Assembly (NCBI RefSeq): GCF_025465275.1
Contig: NZ_JAODNK010000025.1
Location: 107,919 to 171,918 of the forward strand
DNA length: 64,000 nucleotides
Direction: 5' to 3'
From: Nocardia sp.
GTDB taxonomy: Bacteria; Actinomycetota; Actinomycetes; Mycobacteriales; Mycobacteriaceae
The translations under genes were made by a program, and so were the position numbers. The notes beneath the pieces were generated by a model. The model was not told where the DNA came from. It worked only from the letters and a program-made list of their open reading frames with translations, and searched no databases. The stretch's first letter is position 1; the number at the start of each line of letters is the position of its first letter. Positions 10,476 through 18,194 of the stretch are shown piece by piece.

Positions 10476-11075
10476 CTGGTCGCGGGCCGTGCCCGCCGCA
10501 CCCGCTGGCGGCTTGCGTGTAGGTTGCCGAAGCCGCAGGTCAGACCAGGTGTGACGAAGATCGCAACCATGGTGTGAACTCCTCGGCCGAGGCGTTGCCG
10601 GATGGCCTCCGACGGTCCGCGGAGGGGTGGAAATCGATTGCCGGAAGGTGTCGCATCGGGTATGCGCCCGATTTTCTTCGACCATTGCCTGACGGGCATT
10701 AAGTCAAAACAGAGTTAAACAAACTTGCAGTCTGTTTCCCCCGAAGCGACTGCTCGGCAATGGTGCTGAGCAGGTGAGAAACACCAGCTTAACGTGGGTT
10801 GAACCGCTTGTGATGAGTAATGGCCGGACTAATCGGCAAACCATTCGACAGGGGTTCTCACGGTGCACGTGCAAGTGGTCGAAACGAGTGCGTGAACGGT
10901 ACCGCGCGGGTGGTTTCATTAGCCTCCGCAGACTGCCGGCAACGTAGAAGCTGGACATTAGCGGACCGCTCGACTTGCCTTCGCGCAAAGGGTATTTCAC
11001 CTGGTCGCGTTATACGCCCGGTGAGCAAGTCGGAGGTTGCGTAGCCATAACGTTTGTGTAGAGTCAACGGTAACG
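10476..11075. other. Gene-free interval after tRNA-Leu
   Basis: About 600 bases in which no convincing gene is seen. The short open frames lack ribosome sites and recognisable protein sequence. Base composition from about 10680 to 11070 is visibly less GC-rich than the flanks, with AT-rich runs such as AAGTCAAAACAGAGTTAAAC. No integrase, repeat end or duplicated tRNA 3' segment was found, so an integrated element is not supported. Confidence 0.5.
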
Positions 11076-11109
11076 CTGGCCGCAGCTGAGCCGGACTCGC
11101 TGCGGCCAG
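11076..11109. terminator. Hairpin terminator downstream of the SpoIIM-like gene
   Basis: Eleven-base inverted repeat, CTGGCCGCAGC (11076-11086) and GCTGCGGCCAG (11099-11109), with a 12-base loop. It lies just past the stop codon of the minus-strand gene ending at 11116. Confidence 0.65.
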
Positions 11110-11115
11110 TGGAAA

Positions 11116-12213
11116 TCACTTCCGGGCCGTTGCCACCAGCGTCGAACGTGTCGCTCCCGCAACCGGATCCGGGTCGCCCCCGAGTGAATTGCTCGGGGTG
11201 CGCATTGGATTGCCCGACATGTGCTCGGGCCCATTCGGTGGGTGTCCCGCCGCTTCCGCAGTCTCCTGCTCCAGCACCGCGCGCCGCCCCAGCCCGAACA
11301 CATAAGCCAGGAAACCGAGTTCGGCGAGCGCCCCGATTCCGATCCGGACCGCTGTCGGCAGGCCGCTCGGTGTGACAAAACCTTCGATGAATCCCGAGAC
11401 CAGCAGCACCACGACCAGGCCCAGAGCGATAGCGGCGGTCGCGCGGCCCTGCCGGGCGAGGGCCTGCGGGCGGGACTCCCGGCCCGGATCGATCAGTGTC
11501 CAGCCCAGTTTCAGGCCCGCGCCGCCGGCCACGAAAATGGCGGTCAGCTCCAGCATTCCGTGCGGCAGGATGTAGCCGAAGAAGGCGTCCAGGCGCCCGG
11601 CGTCGGACATCAGACCGGCGCTGATGCCCACATTGAGGGCATTCATGGCCATCACGTACACCGCGGGCAGGATGAGTACCCCCGTGAACAGTGACATGGC
11701 GGCCACGGTCGCATTATTGGTCCACACCTGCGCCGCGAAAGCGTCGTGCGGGTGCTCGTAGTAATAGGTCTCGAATTCGCCACCGGGGCGGGTCAGTGTG
11801 TCCGTATCGGTATCGAGGCCCAGACTGCGGCGCGCGGATTCGGAGTTGGCGACCCAGGCGCCGACCGCGGTGGAGGCGACCAGGAACACCGTCGCCACCG
11901 TCACCCACCACGGCCATGCCCGGTAGACGGCCGCCGGGAAGCGGTGTGTGAAGAAGTGGCCGATTTCGCGCAGGGTATCGATGCGCGCGCCCAGGACTCG
12001 GCCGCGGGCCCGGGTGAGTACCGCGGAGAGGCCGGCCACCAGTTCCGCCTCGGCGGTTCCGGACTGCAGGCGGGCCAGCTGCTGGGAGGTCAGCCGGTAC
12101 AGGCGTACCAGTTCGTCGGATTCGGCGCCGGTGAGTTTCTTGCGGCGGGTCGCCAAGTGGTCCAGGCGATCCCAGGAAGGTTTGTGCAGGAACGTATACG
12201 CGTCCAGGTCCAT
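11116..12213 (-). CDS. Stage II sporulation protein M (SpoIIM)-family membrane protein
   Basis: A 365-residue integral membrane protein of the SpoIIM family (M. tuberculosis Rv3694c type). The N-terminal soluble helical region of about 100 residues starts MDLDAYTFLHKPSWDRLD. About five or six hydrophobic spans follow, with the family stretch FFGYILPHGMLELTAIFVAGGAGLKLG, where HGMLEL is the hallmark. The start follows AGGAAGG seven bases upstream. It is divergent from the RDD gene at 12273. In many actinobacteria SpoIIM, RDD, DUF58, MoxR and DUF4129 proteins are encoded together. Their exact role is unknown; a membrane-linked MoxR chaperone module is the usual inference. Confidence 0.88.
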   Translation of the reverse strand: MDLDAYTFLHKPSWDRLDHLATRRKKLTGAESDELVRLYRLTSQQLARLQSGTAEAELVAGLSAVLTRARGRVLGARIDTLREIGHFFTHRFPAAVYRAWPWWVTVATVFLVASTAVGAWVANSESARRSLGLDTDTDTLTRPGGEFETYYYEHPHDAFAAQVWTNNATVAAMSLFTGVLILPAVYVMAMNALNVGISAGLMSDAGRLDAFFGYILPHGMLELTAIFVAGGAGLKLGWTLIDPGRESRPQALARQGRATAAIALGLVVVLLVSGFIEGFVTPSGLPTAVRIGIGALAELGFLAYVFGLGRRAVLEQETAEAAGHPPNGPEHMSGNPMRTPSNSLGGDPDPVAGATRSTLVATARK

Positions 12214-12272
12214 CGGTTGCCTTCCTGTGCCTTGGCTCGGAAGAATGCTAGTCGCCCCCCACCAGGAGTGAC

Positions 12273-13064
12273 ATGGCCCTTTTCACCACCGGCGAGGCAG
12301 TCGCCGTCGAACTGCCGATCGCACGCATCCCCACGCGGGCCGCGGCGTTCCTGCTCGACCTGTCCGTCCAGCTGCTCTGCGGGCTGGTGCTCGTCCCCGG
12401 TAGCCAGGTCCTGCTGGGCTGGTGGGGCGCGGATTCGGCCTGGCGCGCGACCGCCGTGATCGTGAGCGTTGTCACGGTACTGATCGGCTATCCGGTGCTG
12501 AGTGAAACCCTCACGCGCGGAAGGTCGCTCGGCAAGATGGCGCTGGGCCTGCGCGTGGTGCGCGGCGACGGCGGGCCGATCGATTTCCGGCACGCGGTCA
12601 CCCGTGGCCTCGCCGGCATCGTGGACTTCTGGGCGCTGGGCACCGGTCTCATCGCCGTCGTGGTGTCGCTGTGCTCGCCCAACGCCCGCCGCGTCGGTGA
12701 TGCCCTCGCCGGAACGGTGGTCGTGCACGATCGCAGCCGACTGCCCTTCGCGGCGCTGGCCGTTCCGCCGCCGTGGCTGCAGGGCTGGGCCCGCCAACTC
12801 GAACTCTCCGGCCTCTCCGACGAATTGGCGCTCGCCGTGCGCCGCTACCTGATCCGCTTCCGCACCCTGACCCCGATCGTCCAGGACCAGCTGGGCCGCA
12901 CGCTGGTCCTCACGGTCTGCGCGCGCCTGCAAACGCCGCCCCCCAACGGCTATCCGCCCCTGATGATCCTGGGCGCCGTCCTGGCCGAACGCCAGCGCCG
13001 CGCCTTCCCGCCCCCGCCCCCGCCCCAACCCACCCGGCCTGCATACGCCCGCGCCGTGGCCTGA
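12273..13064 (+). CDS. RDD-family membrane protein
   Basis: A 263-residue protein. The RDD domain (about 1-160) opens VELPIARIPTRAAAFLLDL, the R..D signature that names the family, followed by three hydrophobic segments. The C-terminal half is soluble, with a Pro-rich end. AGGAG lies five bases before the ATG. It is divergent from the SpoIIM-like gene, as in Rv3694c-Rv3695. The function of RDD proteins is mostly unknown; some are implicated in transport or ion exchange. Here the neighbours tie it to the MoxR module. Confidence 0.88.
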   Translation: MALFTTGEAVAVELPIARIPTRAAAFLLDLSVQLLCGLVLVPGSQVLLGWWGADSAWRATAVIVSVVTVLIGYPVLSETLTRGRSLGKMALGLRVVRGDGGPIDFRHAVTRGLAGIVDFWALGTGLIAVVVSLCSPNARRVGDALAGTVVVHDRSRLPFAALAVPPPWLQGWARQLELSGLSDELALAVRRYLIRFRTLTPIVQDQLGRTLVLTVCARLQTPPPNGYPPLMILGAVLAERQRRAFPPPPPPQPTRPAYARAVA

Positions 13065-13112
13065 AGACCGCTCCTCGCGACGCCACCCCCGTCACCGCCT
13101 CGTCACCACTCC

Positions 13113-13202
13113 CGTCATCCCGGCATGCTTTCGGCCGGGATCCACTGCTACAGCACAAGTCTCGCCGGAGTGGATCCCGGCCGAAAGCGCGCAGGGATGA
13201 CG
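13113..13202. repeat. Long inverted repeat element, copy 1 (CGTCATCCCGG family)
   Basis: The left arm starts CGTCATCCCGGCATGCTTTC and continues GGCCGGGATCCACT. The right arm reads GTGGATCCCGGCCGAAAGC and ends GGGATGACG, around a central spacer of about 25 bases. An extra truncated right-end fragment (CGCCGGGATGACGAGGG) follows at about 13213-13230. The element lies between convergent genes. It matches copies at 19929 and 29246. Confidence 0.9.
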
Positions 13203-13253
13203 AGGGGTTGCCGCGCCGGGATGACGAGGGATTGTTCCGGTACGGCGGGGTAT

Positions 13254-14549
13254 TTACAGCAGGCCGGTCTGCTTGAGTTCCAGATATTCGTCGGCGAGGG
13301 CGGCAGGCAGTTTGTCCGGGGATTCGGTGATGACGCGGACGCCCATGCGGCGCAGGGTTTCCCGGGCTACCGCGTGCTCGGTGAGGATGTTTTCGGCGGC
13401 GGCCGCGGTGTAGAGGTCGTCGAGGGTGGAGCGGCGGGCGGCGGCGGCTGCCACGTCCGGATCGGTGACGGAGACGATCAGGACGCGGTGGCGGCGGGAC
13501 AGGACGGGGAGGACGGGGAGCAGGCCCTCCTGCACGGTAGCGGCGTCCAGGTGCGTGAACCACACCACCAGGCTGCGGCGGCGGGCGCGCTGCAGGGTGG
13601 TGCGGAGCAGGCCCTGATAGTCGGTGTCGACCAGTTGCGGTGCTACCCCGGCGAGGGCGTGCATGAGCTTGAGCTGCAGGCGTTTTCCGCCGACGCCGCG
13701 TACTTCGGCGCGCAGCGTGCGGTCGTAGGCGAGCAGGTCCACCGAATCGCCGCCCGCGGCCGCGAGACCGCCGAGCAGCAGGGCGGCCTCGATGGTGGCG
13801 TCCAGGCGGGTGCCGTCACCGACGCGGCCCGCGCTCACGCGGCCGGTGTCGAGCAGCATGACCACGTGCCGATTGCGTTCCGGCCGCCAGGTGCGCACCA
13901 GCACATCATTGGCGCGGGCGGTGGCCCGCCAATCGATGGTGCGGACGTCGTCGCCGGCCACGTATTCGCGGAAGGAATCGAATTCGGTGCCCTGCCCGCG
14001 CCGGTTGGTGGTGTTGCGGCCCTCGAGGTGTTGCAGCTGTTTGACTTTGGAGGCGAGCACTTTCTCGCTGCGGAACGGCGGCAGGGCGCGCAGCCGGGCC
14101 GGGACCTCGCGCCGCCGTTGCCGTCCGGCCAGGCCGAGCGGGCCGAGCAGGCGCACGGTGACCGGCCCGGCGGCGCGGTCGCCCCGGTATTCGGGGGTCA
14201 GTTCGGTGTGCAGTCGAATCCTGGTGTTGGGCGGCAGATTCACGGTGTGCGCGTGATTGCGGGGCTGGGCACTGGCGGGCCAGTCGTCCCAGAGCGTGCC
14301 GCGCAGGGTGCGATCGCCGGTGTTCAGCGCGATCAGCTCCACCTCGATACCGCGCCCGGTGCGCACGGTGGTGAGCGCCGCCCGCGAAAGCTGCAGTGCA
14401 CCGGGGGAACCCAGCAGCAGCAGATCCGCCAGCACCAGTGCCCCGAGCAGCGCCGTCGCCAGCAGCACGCCCGCCCAGGACGGCAGCACGAAGGTGACGA
14501 AGAGTGCGGCGACGCCCGCCGCGACGGCCAGCCGGCCGGTGACGACCAC
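13254..14549 (-). CDS. DUF58-domain membrane protein of the MoxR module
   Basis: A 431-residue protein with two N-terminal membrane spans (about 8-60), a beta-rich region, then the DUF58 domain. The family motif appears in GTEFDSFREYVAGDDVRTIDWRATARANDVLVRTW, and a von Willebrand-A-like fold follows with HVVMLLDTGR and later VWFTHLDAA. The GTG start is three bases after the MoxR stop. DUF58 proteins are regularly encoded beside MoxR ATPases and are thought to bind metal and partner proteins through the VWA-like part. It corresponds to Rv3693 in gene order. Confidence 0.9.
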   Translation of the reverse strand: MVVTGRLAVAAGVAALFVTFVLPSWAGVLLATALLGALVLADLLLLGSPGALQLSRAALTTVRTGRGIEVELIALNTGDRTLRGTLWDDWPASAQPRNHAHTVNLPPNTRIRLHTELTPEYRGDRAAGPVTVRLLGPLGLAGRQRRREVPARLRALPPFRSEKVLASKVKQLQHLEGRNTTNRRGQGTEFDSFREYVAGDDVRTIDWRATARANDVLVRTWRPERNRHVVMLLDTGRVSAGRVGDGTRLDATIEAALLLGGLAAAGGDSVDLLAYDRTLRAEVRGVGGKRLQLKLMHALAGVAPQLVDTDYQGLLRTTLQRARRRSLVVWFTHLDAATVQEGLLPVLPVLSRRHRVLIVSVTDPDVAAAAARRSTLDDLYTAAAAENILTEHAVARETLRRMGVRVITESPDKLPAALADEYLELKQTGLL

Positions 14550-14552
14550 CGT

Positions 14553-15557
14553 CTACACCGGCACGGGGACGGACATCAGCAGGGACGCCATCACCCCTTC
14601 GGCGGTCACGCCCTCGATCTCGTGCTCGGGCAGCAGGTGCAGCCGATGCCGGAGCACTGCTGTCGCAACGGCTTTCACATCGTCGGGAGTGACATAACCG
14701 CGGCCGTTCAACCAGGCGAAGGCCCGGGCGGCGGCCATGAGCGCGGTCGCGCCACGGGTGGACGCACCGTGGGCGACGGCGGGGGAGGTGCGGGTCGCCC
14801 GGCACAGATCCACCGTGTAGGCCAGCACCTCCGGGCTGAGCGCTACCTGGGCGACGGCCCGGCGAGCGGCGGCGATGTGCTCGGGTCCGGCCACCGGACG
14901 CAGGCCCGCGGCTGCCAGATCGCGCGGATCGAAACCGGCGGCATGCCGTTGCAGAATGCGGAATTCGTCGTCGCGCCCGGGCAATTGGACGTCGACCTTG
15001 AACAGGAACCGGTCCAGCTGCGCCTCCGGCAGCGGATAGGTGCCCTCCTGCTCGATGGGGTTCTGGGTGGCGACCACCACGAACGGATCGGGTAGCGGGC
15101 GCGGCACCCCGTCCACCGAAACCTGGCGCTCCTCCATGGATTCCAGCAGCGCGGACTGGGTTTTCGGTGGGGTGCGGTTGATTTCGTCGGCGAGCAGCAG
15201 ATTGGTGAAGACCGGTCCGCGCCGGAAGGTGAATTCCGCCGAGTGCGGGTCGTAGATCTGTGAGCCGGTGACATCACCGGGCATCAGGTCCGGGGTGAAC
15301 TGGATGCGCGTGTGCTCCAGGTCCAGCGCGGTGGCCAGCGCCCGCACCAGCAGCGTCTTGGCCACGCCCGGAACACCTTCCAGCAGTACGTGGCCGCGGC
15401 ACAGCAGCGCCAGGACCAGGTACATGACCGCCTGGTCGTTGCCGACCACGGCCTTGCCGATCTCGCCGCGCAGGGCCAGCAGCGCCTGCTGGGCCTGCTC
15501 GGCGGTCACCACATGGTTGGTGTCCACGACGACAGCCGTGGGCTCTGATCCGGTCAC
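14553..15557 (-). CDS. MoxR-family AAA+ ATPase
   Basis: Chaperone-like ATPase, 334 residues from the GTG start, which overlaps the upstream stop as GTGA (an upstream ATG at 15578 is possible but loses this coupling). Walker A is GVPGVAKT and Walker B is LLADEINRTPPKTQSALLE. Sensor 1 is VVATQNPIEQEGTYPLPEAQLDRF, typical of MoxR. The C-terminal lid ends HRLHLLPEHEIEG. MoxR proteins act with VWA/DUF58 partners in assembly of metal-dependent or surface complexes. It corresponds to moxR2 (Rv3692) of M. tuberculosis by context. Confidence 0.93.
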   Translation of the reverse strand: MTGSEPTAVVVDTNHVVTAEQAQQALLALRGEIGKAVVGNDQAVMYLVLALLCRGHVLLEGVPGVAKTLLVRALATALDLEHTRIQFTPDLMPGDVTGSQIYDPHSAEFTFRRGPVFTNLLLADEINRTPPKTQSALLESMEERQVSVDGVPRPLPDPFVVVATQNPIEQEGTYPLPEAQLDRFLFKVDVQLPGRDDEFRILQRHAAGFDPRDLAAAGLRPVAGPEHIAAARRAVAQVALSPEVLAYTVDLCRATRTSPAVAHGASTRGATALMAAARAFAWLNGRGYVTPDDVKAVATAVLRHRLHLLPEHEIEGVTAEGVMASLLMSVPVPV

Positions 15558-16624
15558 AAGACCTCCGCTTCGATCCATTCGAGTTGTGCGGCCACGACTT
15601 CCAGCGTGACCCGGCCGGGGACCGGGTCGTACAGTGCGGCGCGCACCATCACCGGGTCGGCGCCGGTGCGCGCGGACAGGGCCGCGGTCACCAGTTCGGG
15701 CGGGGTGTCGGCGGTGACGCCGAGCGCGGGCCGCAGCCGCCGCAGGGTGGCCGCGCGCAGTCCTGCCGCCACATGGTCGTGGTCGCGGGATTTCCGGTAC
15801 AGCCCGGCCTGTCCCGCGAGCAGTTCATTGGCGGGCGCCTCCACCGGCAGCGGTTCGCGCACCACGGTGCCGCGCCGCCGGCCCCGCCACCAGAGCACGG
15901 TGACCCAGGCGATGAGGAATTGCAGTCCGCCGAAGGCCGCCCAATCGGGCAGGCGCTGGAAGATCGAATCGTCGCCGCCGCCGAAGTCCGGCGGCTTCAC
16001 CTTGGGCGGGTGGTGCGGCGCGGTGGTCGGCGGCGTCGAGGGCGCGGGCTGCGTCTCGTGCGGTGGCGACGGCGGCACGCTGAGGTGGGTGACCAGGTAG
16101 ATGAGGAAGAGCACGACGAGTATCCCGGCCAGCACCGCCCAGAATCGCCAATCCCGCAGTAGCGCGGGCAGTTCCAGCGGCTCGCGAGCCTTCTTCTTCC
16201 GGGCCGTCTTCGACTTGCGGGTCTTGCGGCGCTGCTCGGCGATCTCGGCCGGTGCGAGCTTGGGCGGCGGGGCCACGGAGTAGCGGTCGGCCTGTTCCAG
16301 CCGCCGGTATTCGGCCTCGGCCGCCGGGCGGCCGCCGTACACGATCTCGTCGAAACTGTGTGCGGCCGAAGGCAGTTCGGTGGCCTCGCCGGGCAGCACG
16401 ACGGTCGCGGCCTGCGCGGTCTCCCGGGCGGTGCGGGCACGCTGCACCTCGAGGATGCCGCGCTGCTCCAGACCGCGGGTGACGGCACGGTACCGCTCCC
16501 GCAGGGCGGTACCGAAGTCGGCGCGCCGGGCTGCTTCCTCGGCGGCGGCCAGGTGGGTGGCGGCGGGTCCGAGCGCGGGTTCCGGTGGGGCCGGGCGGTA
16601 TTCGTTCGTGCGCGGATCGGTCAC
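15554..16624 (-). CDS. DUF4129-like/DUF4350-like membrane protein, probable fusion
   Basis: A 356-residue protein starting at GTG 16624, which overlaps the preceding stop (GTGA). The N-terminal part resembles the cytoplasmic DUF4129 module (TALRERYRAVTRGLEQRGIL, then SFDEIVYGGRPAAEAEYRRLEQADR). A very basic stretch (RKTRKSKTARKKKAREP), a membrane span, a Pro/Thr-rich external linker, and a second hydrophobic segment (FLIAWVTVLWW) follow. The C-terminus (GLYRKSRDHDHVAAGLRAATLRRLRPALGV) resembles the tail of DUF4350 proteins. The large external domain usual for DUF4350 seems to be missing. Relatives normally encode these as two proteins. Confidence 0.75.
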   Translation of the reverse strand: MTDPRTNEYRPAPPEPALGPAATHLAAAEEAARRADFGTALRERYRAVTRGLEQRGILEVQRARTARETAQAATVVLPGEATELPSAAHSFDEIVYGGRPAAEAEYRRLEQADRYSVAPPPKLAPAEIAEQRRKTRKSKTARKKKAREPLELPALLRDWRFWAVLAGILVVLFLIYLVTHLSVPPSPPHETQPAPSTPPTTAPHHPPKVKPPDFGGGDDSIFQRLPDWAAFGGLQFLIAWVTVLWWRGRRRGTVVREPLPVEAPANELLAGQAGLYRKSRDHDHVAAGLRAATLRRLRPALGVTADTPPELVTAALSARTGADPVMVRAALYDPVPGRVTLEVVAAQLEWIEAEVL

Positions 16625-17493
16625 CGCCGGACCTCCCCGGGAATACGGATGTCCCAGGCTTCGCGGCGGCAGCGCCGATCCACATAGGTGACGACCTGGG
16701 CCGCCGACTCCACCATTTCGCCGAAGGCAACCATGAGCAGCGCGGCGGTGACGATCAGCACCGTCACCGTCCAGCGGTGTGTGCCGGAGAAGCCGGAGAT
16801 GAACTGCGGCAAGGCCAGCAGCGGAACCACCAGCACCAGCAGCAGCCCGCGCAGCGATATGAGCAGCCCGACGATCTGCCATTCCGAACCGGACATCAGC
16901 AGTTTCGTGCGCAGCGTCGCGATCCGGAAGGTGGCCGATTCATCGAAAATGGCCGGGACCGTGGTGAATCGGCGCGCCCGCAACCAGAGCAGCCAGATCA
17001 CGGCGAACGGAAAGGTAATGAGCAGGGGAGCGCCCAGTGCCAGCACACCGATACCGATGAGCGTGTACATCACCTGATACCCGAGCAGCGCCCCGGCTTC
17101 CGAGGCCAGCTGATTCAGCGCACTCTGCCAGGACAGCTGCTGCCGGTGTACCACCGCGAGCCCGATCGGCACCGTCACACCGCGCACGAACATGCGCAGC
17201 GCCCAGGCCGCCAGCAATCCGGTCAGCAGTGCGCCCCAGAAGGTTCCGCCATCCGAATCATCGGTCGCGACGGAGACCAGCACGGTCACGGCGATGGTGA
17301 CGGCGGCGGCCACCGCTACCGCCACACCGAGCAGGACGGCGAGAGTTTTGATGCGCGTCTGGATCAATGCGAAGGGCAGATCCAGGAGTTCCCGGAACTG
17401 CATGGGGCGAATCGGGACCGGCGCCGGTTCGGTGTGCGGTTCCCCCACCGAGCCGGCCGGCGGACCGACAGGGTCGGCGGCGGCTGGCAACAC
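16621..17493 (-). CDS. Multi-spanning membrane protein at the head of the MoxR operon
   Basis: A 290-residue protein with a Pro-rich N-terminus, about six hydrophobic segments, and an amphipathic region starting MQFRELLDLPFALIQTRIKTL (family role unknown). It is the first gene of the operon running to the DUF58 gene, coupled by GTGA to the next. Position suggests the Rv3690 counterpart. No catalytic motif is visible. The start is uncertain, because the first 30 residues are low complexity and an internal ATG (MQFREL) is possible. Confidence 0.8.
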   Translation of the reverse strand: MLPAAADPVGPPAGSVGEPHTEPAPVPIRPMQFRELLDLPFALIQTRIKTLAVLLGVAVAVAAAVTIAVTVLVSVATDDSDGGTFWGALLTGLLAAWALRMFVRGVTVPIGLAVVHRQQLSWQSALNQLASEAGALLGYQVMYTLIGIGVLALGAPLLITFPFAVIWLLWLRARRFTTVPAIFDESATFRIATLRTKLLMSGSEWQIVGLLISLRGLLLVLVVPLLALPQFISGFSGTHRWTVTVLIVTAALLMVAFGEMVESAAQVVTYVDRRCRREAWDIRIPGEVRR

Positions 17494-17530
17494 GGGGCCG
17501 AGTCTATAGGGACGGCCTCGTCCGGTCGCT

Positions 17531-18115
17531 CTATGTTTTTGCGAGCAGGCGGGCGACCAGTTGCCGATACAGCTCCGGGTCGACGGGCTCCATACCGAGC
17601 AGTGCGCGCAGGTAGACGCCGTCGCCGACGAGGCGGACGATCTCGGCGTGCACCGGATCGTGGATCTCGTTGTCCAGTGCGATCTTCCAGGAGCCCATCA
17701 TTTCCGCGAGCGCCCGATCGGTCTCGTCCGCGGGGGCGTCGTCCGCGGTGCCGACCGCGCCGTGCGAGCCGTCGACCGTGCGCATGGTGGCCAGGATCGA
17801 CCGATGCAGAGCGAGCTCCAGCGCGTCGGCGTCATTGTCGGGCTGCGGGGTCTGCAGATACCACTCGGCGACGGAATGGCCTTGCTCCACGGCATGGCGC
17901 AACTGCTGATCGGAGCGTTCGCCGAGCCGCCGCACCAGTCCGGCGAGCAGCGCGTCCTTGCTCTTGAAGTGGTAGAGCAGTCCGCCCTTGGAGACGCCGG
18001 CGGCCGCGGCGACGCTTTCCAGCGTCACCTGGGACATGCCTTTGTCGAGCAGCAGGGTTTCGAGGGCGTCGAGGATCCGGTTGCGAGTGCCGACGGGATC
18101 GCGAGTGGTTGTCAC
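17531..18115 (-). CDS. TetR-family repressor, divergent from an MFS exporter
   Basis: A 194-residue regulator from GTG 18115. The N-terminal helix-turn-helix is VTLESVAAAAGVSKGGLLYHF, the classic TetR pattern. The C-terminal half is helical ligand-binding sequence. The upstream region shared with the exporter contains two perfect palindromes, so autorepression together with repression of the exporter is likely. A TACAGT -10-like hexamer on the minus strand (18124-18129) would give a transcript starting almost at the GTG, so the mRNA may be leaderless. Confidence 0.92.
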   Translation of the reverse strand: MTTTRDPVGTRNRILDALETLLLDKGMSQVTLESVAAAAGVSKGGLLYHFKSKDALLAGLVRRLGERSDQQLRHAVEQGHSVAEWYLQTPQPDNDADALELALHRSILATMRTVDGSHGAVGTADDAPADETDRALAEMMGSWKIALDNEIHDPVHAEIVRLVGDGVYLRALLGMEPVDPELYRQLVARLLAKT

Positions 18116-18128
18116 AGCGAATAACTGT

Positions 18129-18170
18129 ACCGTCTGGACGGTAAATCTGTTACTGTACCGTCCAGACGGT
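18129..18170. promoter_or_regulatory. Twin TetR operators
   Basis: ACCGTCTGGACGGT (18129-18142) and ACCGTCCAGACGGT (18157-18170) are each perfect 6-2-6 palindromes and are also inverted copies of each other, with centres 28 bases apart. They flank a TACTGT hexamer on the plus strand (18151-18156) and follow the -10-like site of the TetR gene, so both divergent promoters are covered. Confidence 0.85.
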
Positions 18171-18194
18171 TGACCAATGGAAGAGAAAGTTCCC

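Noticed and set aside
10704..11000. A 98-codon minus-strand frame after tRNA-Leu
   Set aside because: No ribosome site, odd composition and no similarity to known proteins; kept as noncoding.
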